DNA of 6,474 bases from assembly GCA_038238555.1 (NCBI GenBank), contig JBBRXP010000259.1, positions 1 through 6,474 of the forward strand, in the 5' to 3' direction. The notes under the pieces are model-generated. The model was not told the DNA's origin. It saw only the letters and a program-made list of their open reading frames with translations, and searched no databases. Origin of the DNA: JANNXQ01 sp038238555. GTDB taxonomy: Bacteria; Verrucomicrobiota; Verrucomicrobiia; Chthoniobacterales; Chthoniobacteraceae. This document shows, piece by piece, positions 1-5,790 of the stretch (its first letter is position 1; every line of letters begins with the position of its first letter). The position numbers and the translations under genes were made by a program.

Positions 1-1077
1 TACGTCGCCCTCACGCGCGCGCGGCAGGAATGCCATTTCGTGTGGGCGTGCGTGGAAAAGAACGAGAACTCCGCGGCGATGTGGGTGCTGCATCCGGGCG
101 CCGCGGAGCTCTCACCAGCGGCCCTGCGCGCCGAGATCGCCGCGCTGGCTGAGAGCGCGCCCGAGGCGATCGCGATCGATCCGCTGGAAAGTGACACACG
201 CGTCCCGCCTGTGATCCCCGGGCACAGGCGGGACGCCCGTGTCACGGCGCGCGTCTTTCGGGGCGCGATCGACCGCGAGTGGCGCGTCTCGAGTTTCACC
301 TCGCTCGCCGAACATCGCGACACCGAGCAGCCCGACTACGATCGCGGATCCGCCCTGGTGGCCGAAGCGCCGGCGACCGGCATCCACGCATTCCCAGCGG
401 GCCGGACCGCGGGCGTGCTTCTGCACACGATCTTCGAGCAGCTCGACTTTGCGCGGCCCGATGCGATCGCGCCGCTCGTCGAACGGAAGCTCGGGGCATT
501 CGGTTTCAACGCGGCCGAGTGGCGCGACCCGGTCGCGGAGTGTGTGCGGCGCACATTGCGGGTCGAACTCGCGCCCGGCCTGCGCCTGGAGGGCGTGACG
601 ATGAGCGCGCGTCTCACGGAGGTGGAATTTTTTTACTCCGTCTCGCGTCTCGAGCCGCGCGCGCTTTCCGGCTTGTTGCGCGAGGCAGGCGTCGAGCGCT
701 TGGCGTTCGATCCGCGCCGCGGCGTGCTGCGCGGATTTATCGATCTCGTCTTCGAGCACCGCGGGAAATTTTTCATCCTCGACTGGAAATCAAACCGGCT
801 TGGCTCCGACTCAGCGGCATATCACCCCGCCGCGCTGCGGCAGGAGATGGCGCGGCATCATTACGCCTTGCAGTATCACCTCTACGCCGTCGCGCTGCAC
901 CGCTACCTGCGCTTGCGGCTCGGCGCGGGCTACGACTACACGCGGCACTTCGGCGGCGTGTTTTATGTCTTCCTGCGCGGCATCGAGCCCGCGCGGCCAG
1001 AGCTCGGCGTCTTCCGCGAACTGCCGCCCCGCGAGCGCATCGAGCGGCTCGACACCTTTTTCGACAGCGCGCTGTGA
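1..1077 (+). CDS. recB: RecB, exodeoxyribonuclease V beta subunit (C-terminal part; gene starts before the window)
   Basis: This is the C-terminal 358 residues of RecB, the 3'-5' helicase and nuclease subunit of RecBCD, which resects double-strand DNA ends for recombination. The frame is open from base 1 and starts with YVALTRAR, the superfamily 1 (UvrD-type) helicase motif VI. The nuclease domain follows. LLHTIFEQLDF carries His142 (numbered from base 1), GFIDLVF carries Asp248, and DWKSN carries Asp261 and Lys263. The Asp-13-Asp-2-Lys spacing equals E. coli D1067/D1080/K1082, so the nuclease looks active. The C-terminal LQYHLYAVALHRYL and HFGGVFYVFLRG blocks are typical of RecB rather than AddA. 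The distance from the first Asp to the C-terminus (about 110 residues) is normal. Residues 64-82 are encoded by an in-frame palindrome (listed separately) in the linker before the nuclease domain. The next gene is unrelated; recD is not adjacent downstream. Confidence 0.95.
   Translation, partial: YVALTRARQECHFVWACVEKNENSAAMWVLHPGAAELSPAALRAEIAALAESAPEAIAIDPLESDTRVPPVIPGHRRDARVTARVFRGAIDREWRVSSFTSLAEHRDTEQPDYDRGSALVAEAPATGIHAFPAGRTAGVLLHTIFEQLDFARPDAIAPLVERKLGAFGFNAAEWRDPVAECVRRTLRVELAPGLRLEGVTMSARLTEVEFFYSVSRLEPRALSGLLREAGVERLAFDPRRGVLRGFIDLVFEHRGKFFILDWKSNRLGSDSAAYHPAALRQEMARHHYALQYHLYAVALHRYLRLRLGAGYDYTRHFGGVFYVFLRGIEPARPELGVFRELPPRERIERLDTFFDSAL
191..245. repeat. 55-nt palindromic element inside recB
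   Basis: Two 23-nt arms (191-213 and 223-245) are reverse complements at 21 of 23 positions and are separated by 9 nt containing CCCGGG. Each arm begins GTGACAC and ends CGTCCCGCCTGTG; the two mismatches fall between these blocks. In the recB frame it reads DTRVPPVIPGHRRDARVT. The opposite strand encodes the closely similar DTGVPPVPGDHRRDACVT, as expected of a palindrome. Of the three forward frames only the recB frame is open: the other two meet TGA at 192-194 and 212-214. The peptide is Arg/Pro-rich and unlike the RecB sequence on either side, which continues as ARVFRGAIDREWRVSSFTSL, the normal entry to the nuclease domain. I read it as a dispersed palindromic repeat inserted into the linker. 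That it belongs to a multi-copy family is inference from recall of similar repeats, not shown by this window. Confidence 0.85.
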
Positions 1078-1131
1078 ACGGAGGCTCCTGCGCGACACGG
1101 GCGGAACCTTTCCCGACGGGCGCGCGTGTGG

Positions 1132-1137
1132 CAGGCT
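1132..1137 (+). promoter_or_regulatory. Weak candidate -10 box (CAGGCT) for the permease gene
   Basis: CAGGCT ends 7 nt before ATG 1145, in the 67-nt gap after recB, with a poor -35 match (TTTCCC at 1109-1114, 17-nt spacing). The position would give a leaderless or nearly leaderless transcript, which fits the absence of a ribosome binding site. The evidence is only a hexamer and its position, so this is a tentative call. Confidence 0.2.
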
Positions 1138-1144
1138 CGCGCCG

Positions 1145-2851
1145 ATGGAACCCGCCCCGCCTCTCTCCACCGCGCAGCTTTTCCGGCTGTTGCTGTGGGC
1201 GCAAGGGCGTTCGTTTGCGGCGCGGCTCCGCGCGGGGTGGCGGGAGGCGCCGCTGCTGCTCGTGATGTTTGCGGCGTTCGTGCTCGGGTATCTCGCGGTC
1301 GGCTACTGGCTCTTCTTCACGGGGCTGAATTTCCTGGTGCACTTCGCCCTCGTCGGTCCGCTGCTTTTGCAGCGCATTCTCTTCCTCATCTTCGCTTTCT
1401 TTTTCGTGATGCTGGTTTTTTCCAACCTCATCATCGGCTACGCCACACTCTTCAAGAACCGCGAAACGCAGTGGCTGCTCTCGCTGCCGGTGGCGCATCG
1501 CGACGTGTATCGCTGGAAGTTTCTCGAGGCGCTCGCGGTGTCGAGCTGGGCGCTCATTTTTCTGAGCGCGCCGATGATGATCGCCTTTGGCCGCGTGCAG
1601 GAAGTGCGGCCGCTTTTCTACGCGCAGATGGCGGTGGTGTATCTGCCTTTCGTAGTGCTGCCGGCGCTGCTCGGGTCGTGGAGCATCGTCTTCCTGGTGC
1701 GCGTGCTTTCGCGCCGCGGGGTGCAAAAGGGCTTGGTGCTGCTGGCCGCGATCCTTGTGCTCGGGCTGATCTTCGGGCTGAAGCCGGTGACGGACGCCGA
1801 GGCCGCGTCGCAGCAGGACGTGCTCTCCTTTGCCCAACTCCTCCGCCACACGCGGCTGAGCATGAACCCGTATCTGCCGAGCGCGTGGCTCGCGCAAAGT
1901 GTCATGGCGTGGGGCAGCGGGCTTGCGTTGCGCGGCACGTTTTTCTTCCTGCTGCTGTTGAGCAATGCACTCATGGGGCTGCTCGTCGGATTTGAAATCG
2001 TGGGCCGCTTTTTCTTCAGCAGTTGGACGCTCGCGCTCAGCTCGCGCACTGGGCGCGCCGCCGAGGCCAGGCGCCGGCGCGGGCTCTCGCTGCTCGAGCG
2101 CGGCGCAGATGCACTGGGCCGCTTCTCCCGGCCGGGCGCGGCGCTCGTGCTCAAGGACGTGCGGCTTTTCTGGCGCGATCCCGCGCAGTGGATTCAGTTC
2201 GTGATCTTCTTCGGCCTGCTCTGCATCTACGTGCTCAATCTGCGCAACGTCGCCTTCGATTCGCAGAACCCGTTTTGGGAGACTTTGATCAGCCACCTCA
2301 ATCTCGCCGCGAGCGCCCTCACGCTCTCGACGCTCACCACGCGCTTTGTCTTTCCGCAATTCTCGCTCGAAGGCCGGCGGCTCTGGATCATCGGCTTTGC
2401 GCCTCTGGGGCTGCATCGCATCCTGCTGCAAAAATTCTGGATGAGCGCGCTGAGCTCGATGGTGGTGACCGTGGCGCTCATGGTGGCCTCGAGCGTGATG
2501 CTGCATTTGCCGTGGGCAAAGGTCGCGTTCTTCGGCGTGGCGATCGCCCTCATGAGCGCTTCGCTCAGCGGCCTGGCCGTCGGGCTCGGGGCGCTGTTTC
2601 CCAATTTCAAGGAGGACAATCCCTCGAAGATCGTGAGCGGCTTTGGCGGCACGCTCTGCCTGGTGGCGAGCTTCATCTACATCACGCTCTTTGTGGCGCT
2701 GGCCGCGCTGCCCGACGTGCGGCGCGTGACGCGCATCGTAGTGCCGGTCCCGGACTCGGTTGCTTTCGTCGCGGCGGTGGTGCTCAGCGGGGTGGTGCTG
2801 GCGGTCCCGCTTTTTAGTGCGATGCGTCGCGTGAAAAATCTGGAGTTCTAA
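1145..2851 (+). CDS. Putative ABC-2-type exporter permease, 568 aa, two-half polytopic membrane protein
   Basis: This is an integral inner-membrane protein with about 12 hydrophobic segments in two groups (roughly residues 35-212 and 262-560). A basic cytoplasmic linker at about 300-345 (TGRAAEARRRR) joins them. Both halves carry features of ABC-2-type permeases: LLSLPVAHRDVYRWKFLEAL near 111-130 and, in the second half, LVLKDVRLFWRDPAQW (335-349), EGRRLWIIGFAPL (409-421) and LGALFPNFKEDNPSKIVSGF (481-500). This matches large bacterial putative ABC exporter permeases in which two ABC-2 halves are fused. The substrate cannot be told from sequence. The ATP-binding partner is not in the window. 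The frame is open upstream into recB, but ATG 1145 is chosen because it lies just after the recB stop, the protein from there begins sensibly, and upstream codons overlap the conserved RecB C-terminus. There is no clear Shine-Dalgarno sequence. Family call fairly sure; transport role inferred. Confidence 0.8.
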   Translation: MEPAPPLSTAQLFRLLLWAQGRSFAARLRAGWREAPLLLVMFAAFVLGYLAVGYWLFFTGLNFLVHFALVGPLLLQRILFLIFAFFFVMLVFSNLIIGYATLFKNRETQWLLSLPVAHRDVYRWKFLEALAVSSWALIFLSAPMMIAFGRVQEVRPLFYAQMAVVYLPFVVLPALLGSWSIVFLVRVLSRRGVQKGLVLLAAILVLGLIFGLKPVTDAEAASQQDVLSFAQLLRHTRLSMNPYLPSAWLAQSVMAWGSGLALRGTFFFLLLLSNALMGLLVGFEIVGRFFFSSWTLALSSRTGRAAEARRRRGLSLLERGADALGRFSRPGAALVLKDVRLFWRDPAQWIQFVIFFGLLCIYVLNLRNVAFDSQNPFWETLISHLNLAASALTLSTLTTRFVFPQFSLEGRRLWIIGFAPLGLHRILLQKFWMSALSSMVVTVALMVASSVMLHLPWAKVAFFGVAIALMSASLSGLAVGLGALFPNFKEDNPSKIVSGFGGTLCLVASFIYITLFVALAALPDVRRVTRIVVPVPDSVAFVAAVVLSGVVLAVPLFSAMRRVKNLEF

Positions 2852-2862
2852 AAGCGCCGTAC

Positions 2863-2868
2863 TAGAGT
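2863..2868 (+). promoter_or_regulatory. Candidate -10 box (TAGAGT) for the coiled-coil gene pair
   Basis: TAGAGT matches four of six positions of TATAAT and ends 9 nt before ATG 2878, in the 26-nt gap after the permease stop. No Shine-Dalgarno sequence lies between. Initiation 6-9 nt downstream of the hexamer would put the transcript start at or next to the ATG. No convincing -35 is visible around 2840-2845, so the call is tentative. If real, the two small genes form their own transcription unit. Confidence 0.3.
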
Positions 2869-2877
2869 CGCCGCACC

Positions 2878-3504
2878 ATGTCCGATCACGCGCGCTCCAG
2901 TGACCCGTTTCTCGATCTTCCCGAAGACGATTCCCTCACCGGCGAGCATCTCGACTCGCAAGTGCAGAAGGCGCACGAGCAGATCCTCTCCCTCAAGCGC
3001 CAGCAGGAGCAGGTGGAAAAACAAAAGCGCGAGCTCGAAGAACTCTCGCGCCGGCAGGAGCAGCTCCACGTGGGCCGCACGGAGATGCTGGAAAAATTCA
3101 CCCGCTCCATCGTGGTGGTGGAGCGCGAGACTTACGACGCGCAGAAACGCGTGGAGCTTTTGCAGAGCATCCACGAATGCTTCGCGAGCCACGCCGCCAA
3201 TATCGAGTCCATCAATCCGAAAGGCTGGGAGGGCCTCGACATCAACAAGGAGCTCAACAAGGCCCTGAGCGCCGTGGACGATGCGCGGGCGGAATACAGC
3301 AAGTCGCTGCCAAAGATCACGCCGGCGTCGGACACGGATGGCGGCGATCCCGTCGCGGCCTCCGCGGGCTTTCAGCTCGATTACTCCGGCGCGGATCGCA
3401 GAGATTTTCTCTACTGGCTCAAGTCGGGGTTCGCTTTCACCCTCCCCATCTTTGCGCTCGGCATCGTGCTCATCGTGGTGCTCGTCGCCATCTTCAATCG
3501 CTGA
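2878..3504 (+). CDS. Hypothetical tail-anchored coiled-coil protein, 208 aa
   Basis: I do not recognise the family. The protein starts with a short acidic segment (FLDLPEDDSL, residues 11-20). A long, charged helical region follows, with strong coiled-coil character from about residue 24 to 66 (SLKRQQEQVEKQKRELEELS). More helix, with weaker heptads, extends to about 145. A Gly/Asp/Ala-rich linker (150-165) precedes LDYSGADRRDFLYWLKSG and a single strongly hydrophobic segment at about 184-206. There is no signal peptide, so the expected topology is a cytoplasmic coiled coil held at the inner membrane by its C-terminus. It starts 26 nt after the permease gene and ends 10 nt before the next gene, which has the same architecture. 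A scaffold or envelope-organising role is possible but not shown. The start is supported by the only suitable ATG and by the end of the preceding gene. Confidence 0.85.
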   Translation: MSDHARSSDPFLDLPEDDSLTGEHLDSQVQKAHEQILSLKRQQEQVEKQKRELEELSRRQEQLHVGRTEMLEKFTRSIVVVERETYDAQKRVELLQSIHECFASHAANIESINPKGWEGLDINKELNKALSAVDDARAEYSKSLPKITPASDTDGGDPVAASAGFQLDYSGADRRDFLYWLKSGFAFTLPIFALGIVLIVVLVAIFNR

Positions 3505-3514
3505 TTTTTTTCCG

Positions 3515-3916
3515 ATGTCAGCCAAGCGTCGTCCCGTGAAACAGCCCAAGCTCCCCGCGACGCCGCTCGACGCCCGAAAACGCCATCTCGAGGAGGATGC
3601 GCGCAAGCTCAAAGAGCAGATGAGCCGGTGCGAGGCCTTCATCGAGAAAGCGCCCGAGATCAAGCAGCAGCGGGCCTTGCGAGAGCGCGAGGCCTTGATC
3701 AAAGCGCGCTCGCGCGGCGCCTCCGCCATCCCCGGCTCGCGCACCGCGCTGCCCGATCCGCGCTACCGTCCCGAGCCGCCGTTGCGGGCGCGAGTGGCCG
3801 CCGCCGGCCCGCGCCTGCGCAGCGAGCGGGCGCAGGGGAAGCTGATGTTTTTCTTCCTCGTGGCGATCCTCGCGGGAGTGATGACGTGGGCGTATTACTT
3901 TGTCCTCCGCGGCTGA
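3515..3916 (+). CDS. Hypothetical small tail-anchored, basic coiled-coil protein, 133 aa
   Basis: I do not recognise the family. The N-terminus is basic (MSAKRRPVKQPKLP), followed by a charged helix at about residues 18-64 (ARKRHLEEDARKLKEQMSR and onward) of coiled-coil type. A Pro/Arg-rich stretch (70-105, including DPRYRPEPPLRAR) leads to one hydrophobic segment at about 110-130 (MFFFLVAILAGVMTWAYYFV), with only four to five residues beyond it. No signal peptide is seen, so it should be anchored by its C-terminus with the body in the cytoplasm. It follows the 208-aa gene by 10 nt, seven of them a T run (3505-3511), and there is no Shine-Dalgarno sequence. Translation may therefore be coupled to the upstream gene. 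The frame is open further upstream, but that would overlap most of the conserved-looking end of the previous gene, so ATG 3515 is preferred. Function unknown. Confidence 0.78.
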   Translation: MSAKRRPVKQPKLPATPLDARKRHLEEDARKLKEQMSRCEAFIEKAPEIKQQRALREREALIKARSRGASAIPGSRTALPDPRYRPEPPLRARVAAAGPRLRSERAQGKLMFFFLVAILAGVMTWAYYFVLRG

Positions 3917-3929
3917 GGCGGGGGAGAAA

Positions 3930-3964
3930 GTTGAGTGTTGAGAGTTGAGTGTTGAGTGTTGAAA
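3930..3964 (+). repeat. Heptanucleotide tandem repeat, GTTGAGT, five units
   Basis: There are five consecutive 7-nt units: GTTGAGT, GTTGAGA, GTTGAGT, GTTGAGT, GTTGAAA. A partial sixth (GTT) starts at 3965. Three units are identical and the others differ by one or two bases. Such an array can change length by slippage. It lies about 70 nt before the gatC start, so it would be in the promoter or leader region of gatCA if that operon is transcribed separately. Confidence 0.85.
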
Positions 3965-3976
3965 GTTTGGCGCTTT

Positions 3977-4003
3977 GCGCAGCGTACGAAGTGCGCGCAG
4001 TGC
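3977..4003 (+). repeat. Degenerate nonanucleotide repeat, three units
   Basis: Three abutting 9-nt units are seen: GCGCAGCGT, ACGAAGTGC and GCGCAGTGC. The first and third agree at seven of nine positions and the middle one is more diverged. The short length and GC-rich background make this a weaker call than the heptamers. Confidence 0.4.
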
Positions 4004-4034
4004 CTCTCTCCGATCACTCAACTCTCCCCTCCCA

Positions 4035-4319
4035 ATGAGCGAGCAATTCGACGTCCGTTACACCGCGCAGCTTGCGCGCTTGCACTTGAGTGAGGAAGAG
4101 ATCGCGAAGTTTCAGGTCCAGCTCTCGCAGGTGCTCGCTTATGTCGAGAAGCTCGAGACTGTGGACGTCTCGGGAGTCGAGCCGACGTCGCACGCGCACG
4201 AGGTCTTCAATGTTTTCCGAGCCGATAAACCGCGCGATTGGTTCACGCCGCGCGAGGCGCTCGCCAATGCGCCGCGGCAGGCGAATCAACTCTTCATCGT
4301 TCCGAAGGTGATCGAGTAG
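4035..4319 (+). CDS. gatC: GatC, Asp-tRNA(Asn)/Glu-tRNA(Gln) amidotransferase subunit C
   Basis: GatC is the small subunit of GatCAB, which converts mischarged Glu-tRNA(Gln), and in many bacteria Asp-tRNA(Asn), to the correct aminoacyl-tRNA. It wraps around GatA and GatB and stabilises them. The 94-residue length is normal. Visible family blocks are the N-terminal VRYTAQLARLHLSEEEIAKF helix, then YVEKLETVDVSGVEPTSHA (about residues 36-54), a segment with FRADKPR, and the C-terminal EALANAPRQ...FIVPKVIE. ATG 4035 is chosen because GatC proteins start this way. A TTG at 3975 in the same frame would run through the repeat block and add unrelated residues. No Shine-Dalgarno sequence precedes it (the upstream bases are C/T-rich). 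gatA begins 3 nt after its stop, a typical coupled operon arrangement. Confidence 0.96.
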   Translation: MSEQFDVRYTAQLARLHLSEEEIAKFQVQLSQVLAYVEKLETVDVSGVEPTSHAHEVFNVFRADKPRDWFTPREALANAPRQANQLFIVPKVIE

Positions 4320-4322
4320 CGC

Positions 4323-5768
4323 ATGGAGCTGCACTCCCTTTCCGTCGCCGAAGTGCAGCAGAGGTTGCGCGCTCGCGAGGTCTCGCCGGTCGAGGTGCTG
4401 CGCGCGCTGGACTCGCGCATCGCCGCGGTCGATCCGCATATTCACGGCTACCTCTCGCGCGATCTCGACGCGGCGCTCGCGCAGGCCGAGACGGCCGATG
4501 TTTCGCTCCCGCTCGGCGGCGTGCCGATTGCGATCAAGGACTTGATCAACGTCGCGGGCGAGCCGTGCACGTGCGGCTCGAAGATTTTGGAAACTTACCG
4601 CTCGAACTACGACGCGACCGTAATCCGCAAGCTGCGCGCGGCGGGCGCGATTCCATTTGGACGCTGCAACATGGATGAGTTTGCGATGGGCAGTTCGACG
4701 GAAAACTCCGCCTTCGGACGCACGCACAATCCGTGGGATCCTTCTCGCATTCCCGGCGGCTCGAGCGGCGGCTCGGCGGCGGTGGTCGCGGCGGATGAAG
4801 CCTTTGCCGCGCTCGGCTCGGATACCGGCGGCTCGATCCGCCAGCCCGCTGCGCTCTGCGGCTGCGTGGGATTGAAGCCGACCTACGGCCGAGTGTCGCG
4901 CTTCGGGCTCGTGGCGTTTGCTTCATCGCTCGATCAGATCGGACCTTTCACCAAGACGGTGCGCGACTCGGCGCTCCTGCTCAATGCGATCGCCGGGCGC
5001 GACGCGATGGACTCGACGAGCCTCGACGAACCGGTGCCGGATCACACCGCGCTGCTTGGCTGCGACTTGAAAGGCGTGCGGCTCGGAATGCCGCGCGAGT
5101 ATTTCATCGAAGGCATCGACCCGCAGATCGACGCCGCCGTGCGCACGGCCCTCCGGCATTACCAATCGCTCGGCGCGGAAATCGTGGAAGTCTCGCTGCC
5201 CAATACCGAGCACGCGGTCGGCGTCTATTACATCATCGCGACCGCCGAGGCTTCGGCGAATCTCGCGCGCTTCGACGGCGTGCGCTACGGCCACCGCGCC
5301 GAGGGCGCCGAGGGGCTGCTCGATCAATACGGGCGCACGCGCGAAGAGGGGTTTGGCCCCGAGGTAAAGCGGCGCATCATCCTCGGCACCTACGTGCTCA
5401 GCTCGGGTTACTACGATGCCTACTACCTCCGCGCGCAAAAGGTCCGCACGCTCATCCGGCGCGATTTTTCTCAGGCGTTTGAAAAGGTGGACGCCATCGT
5501 GTGCCCCACTTCGCCCGAGATCGCCTTCAAGGCCGGCGACCGCAGCGACGATCCGCTGAAAATGTATCTCGCCGACATCTTCACCATCGCCACGAATCTC
5601 GCCGGCATCTGCGGCATCAGCATCCCGTGCGGCTTTGCCTCGGTCGATGGTCGGCAGCTCCCGATCGGGCTGCAACTGCTCGGCAAGCCGTTTCAAGAAG
5701 CGCAACTCCTGCAAGTGGCTCACGCATTCGAGCAATCCACCGACTGGCACCGGGCGCGACCGACGTAG
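4323..5768 (+). CDS. gatA: GatA, glutamyl-tRNA(Gln) amidotransferase subunit A
   Basis: GatA is the glutaminase subunit of GatCAB. It hydrolyses glutamine and sends ammonia through a channel to GatB. The 481-residue length is normal. It belongs to the amidase signature family and its Ser-cisSer-Lys triad is intact: Lys72 in GVPIAIKDLINV, Ser147 in PGGSSGGSAA, and the nucleophile Ser171 in GSDTGGSIRQPA. The spacings equal those of S. aureus GatA (K79, S154, S178). Other family blocks are RCNMDEFAMGSSTENSAFG (about 114-132), KPTYGRVSRFGLVAFASSLD (185-204) and, near the end, IPCGF...LPIGLQLLGKPF. The C-terminus, DWHRARPT, resembles that of other GatA proteins, so it is probably not truncated. 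The gene starts 3 nt after gatC, presumably coupled. gatB does not follow: thiD faces it 17 nt away, so gatB must be elsewhere. The TAG stop lies inside the left arm of a palindrome. Confidence 0.97.
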   Translation: MELHSLSVAEVQQRLRAREVSPVEVLRALDSRIAAVDPHIHGYLSRDLDAALAQAETADVSLPLGGVPIAIKDLINVAGEPCTCGSKILETYRSNYDATVIRKLRAAGAIPFGRCNMDEFAMGSSTENSAFGRTHNPWDPSRIPGGSSGGSAAVVAADEAFAALGSDTGGSIRQPAALCGCVGLKPTYGRVSRFGLVAFASSLDQIGPFTKTVRDSALLLNAIAGRDAMDSTSLDEPVPDHTALLGCDLKGVRLGMPREYFIEGIDPQIDAAVRTALRHYQSLGAEIVEVSLPNTEHAVGVYYIIATAEASANLARFDGVRYGHRAEGAEGLLDQYGRTREEGFGPEVKRRIILGTYVLSSGYYDAYYLRAQKVRTLIRRDFSQAFEKVDAIVCPTSPEIAFKAGDRSDDPLKMYLADIFTIATNLAGICGISIPCGFASVDGRQLPIGLQLLGKPFQEAQLLQVAHAFEQSTDWHRARPT

Positions 5769-5790
5769 CCACGCCTCCGTCGCGGCTACG
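5764..5790. repeat. 27-nt palindrome spanning both stop codons of gatA and thiD
   Basis: CGTAGCC (5764-5770) and GGCTACG (5784-5790) are exact reverse complements around a 13-nt loop. The gatA stop TAG (5766-5768) sits in the left arm and the thiD stop (TAG on the minus strand, 5788-5786) in the right arm, so one hairpin ends both convergent genes. It could be a bidirectional transcription-end structure, but no U tract follows on either strand, so it is not a standard intrinsic terminator. It could also be a dispersed palindromic repeat that landed between the genes. Confidence 0.65.

Larger units (their letters stand above)
3921..4029. repeat. Composite intergenic repeat block with inverted ends, upstream of gatC
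   Basis: This fills nearly all of the 118-nt gap between the 133-aa gene and gatC. The ends form an imperfect inverted repeat: 3921-3937 (GGGGAGAAAGTTGAGTG) against 4015-4029, differing by two extra A residues on the left. An exact 11-bp pair also exists, AGAGTTGAGTG at 3941-3951 and its complement at 4015-4025. Inside are a heptamer array and a degenerate nonamer array, listed separately. The AT-leaning heptamers contrast with the GC-rich neighbours, so the block looks inserted or expanded. There is no coding potential I would defend. It could be a MITE-like or other dispersed intergenic repeat; copy number elsewhere is unknown. Confidence 0.65.

Noticed and set aside
800..1144. Upstream extension of the permease frame into recB
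   Set aside because: It overlaps the conserved RecB C-terminus in another frame and its residues are Arg/Ser/Thr-rich, unlike a membrane-protein N-terminus. ATG 1145 is the sensible start.
773..2506. 577-codon open frame on the minus strand
   Set aside because: It is antisense to recB and the permease, and the product is a low-complexity His/Gln/Glu/Arg-rich chain with no domain. This is the usual shadow of a GC-rich gene, and the plus strand encodes clear RecB and membrane-protein sequence.
3505..3511. T run as an intrinsic terminator between the two coiled-coil genes
   Set aside because: No GC-rich stem immediately precedes the seven T residues, and the next gene starts 3 nt later.
2848..3744. 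298-codon open frame on the minus strand
   Set aside because: It is antisense to both coiled-coil genes. Its Leu/Ala/Arg-rich product mirrors the Glu/Lys/Gln-rich codons of the plus strand. The plus frames have better starts, spacing and a sensible topology.
3930..4025. CRISPR array
   Set aside because: The units are 7 nt long and adjacent, with no spacers of constant length and no cas genes, so this is a simple tandem repeat.
3975..4034. TTG start that would lengthen GatC by 20 residues
   Set aside because: It lies in the repeat block, and GatC proteins normally begin where ATG 4035 places the start.
4923..5750. Long minus-strand frame across gatA, and another at 4014-4727 across gatC and gatA
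   Set aside because: Both are antisense shadows of certain, highly conserved genes and show no recognisable family.
5764..5790. Standard rho-independent terminator for gatA or thiD
   Set aside because: The 7-bp stem is followed by GC-rich sequence, not a T tract, on both strands, so it is listed as a palindrome of uncertain role.
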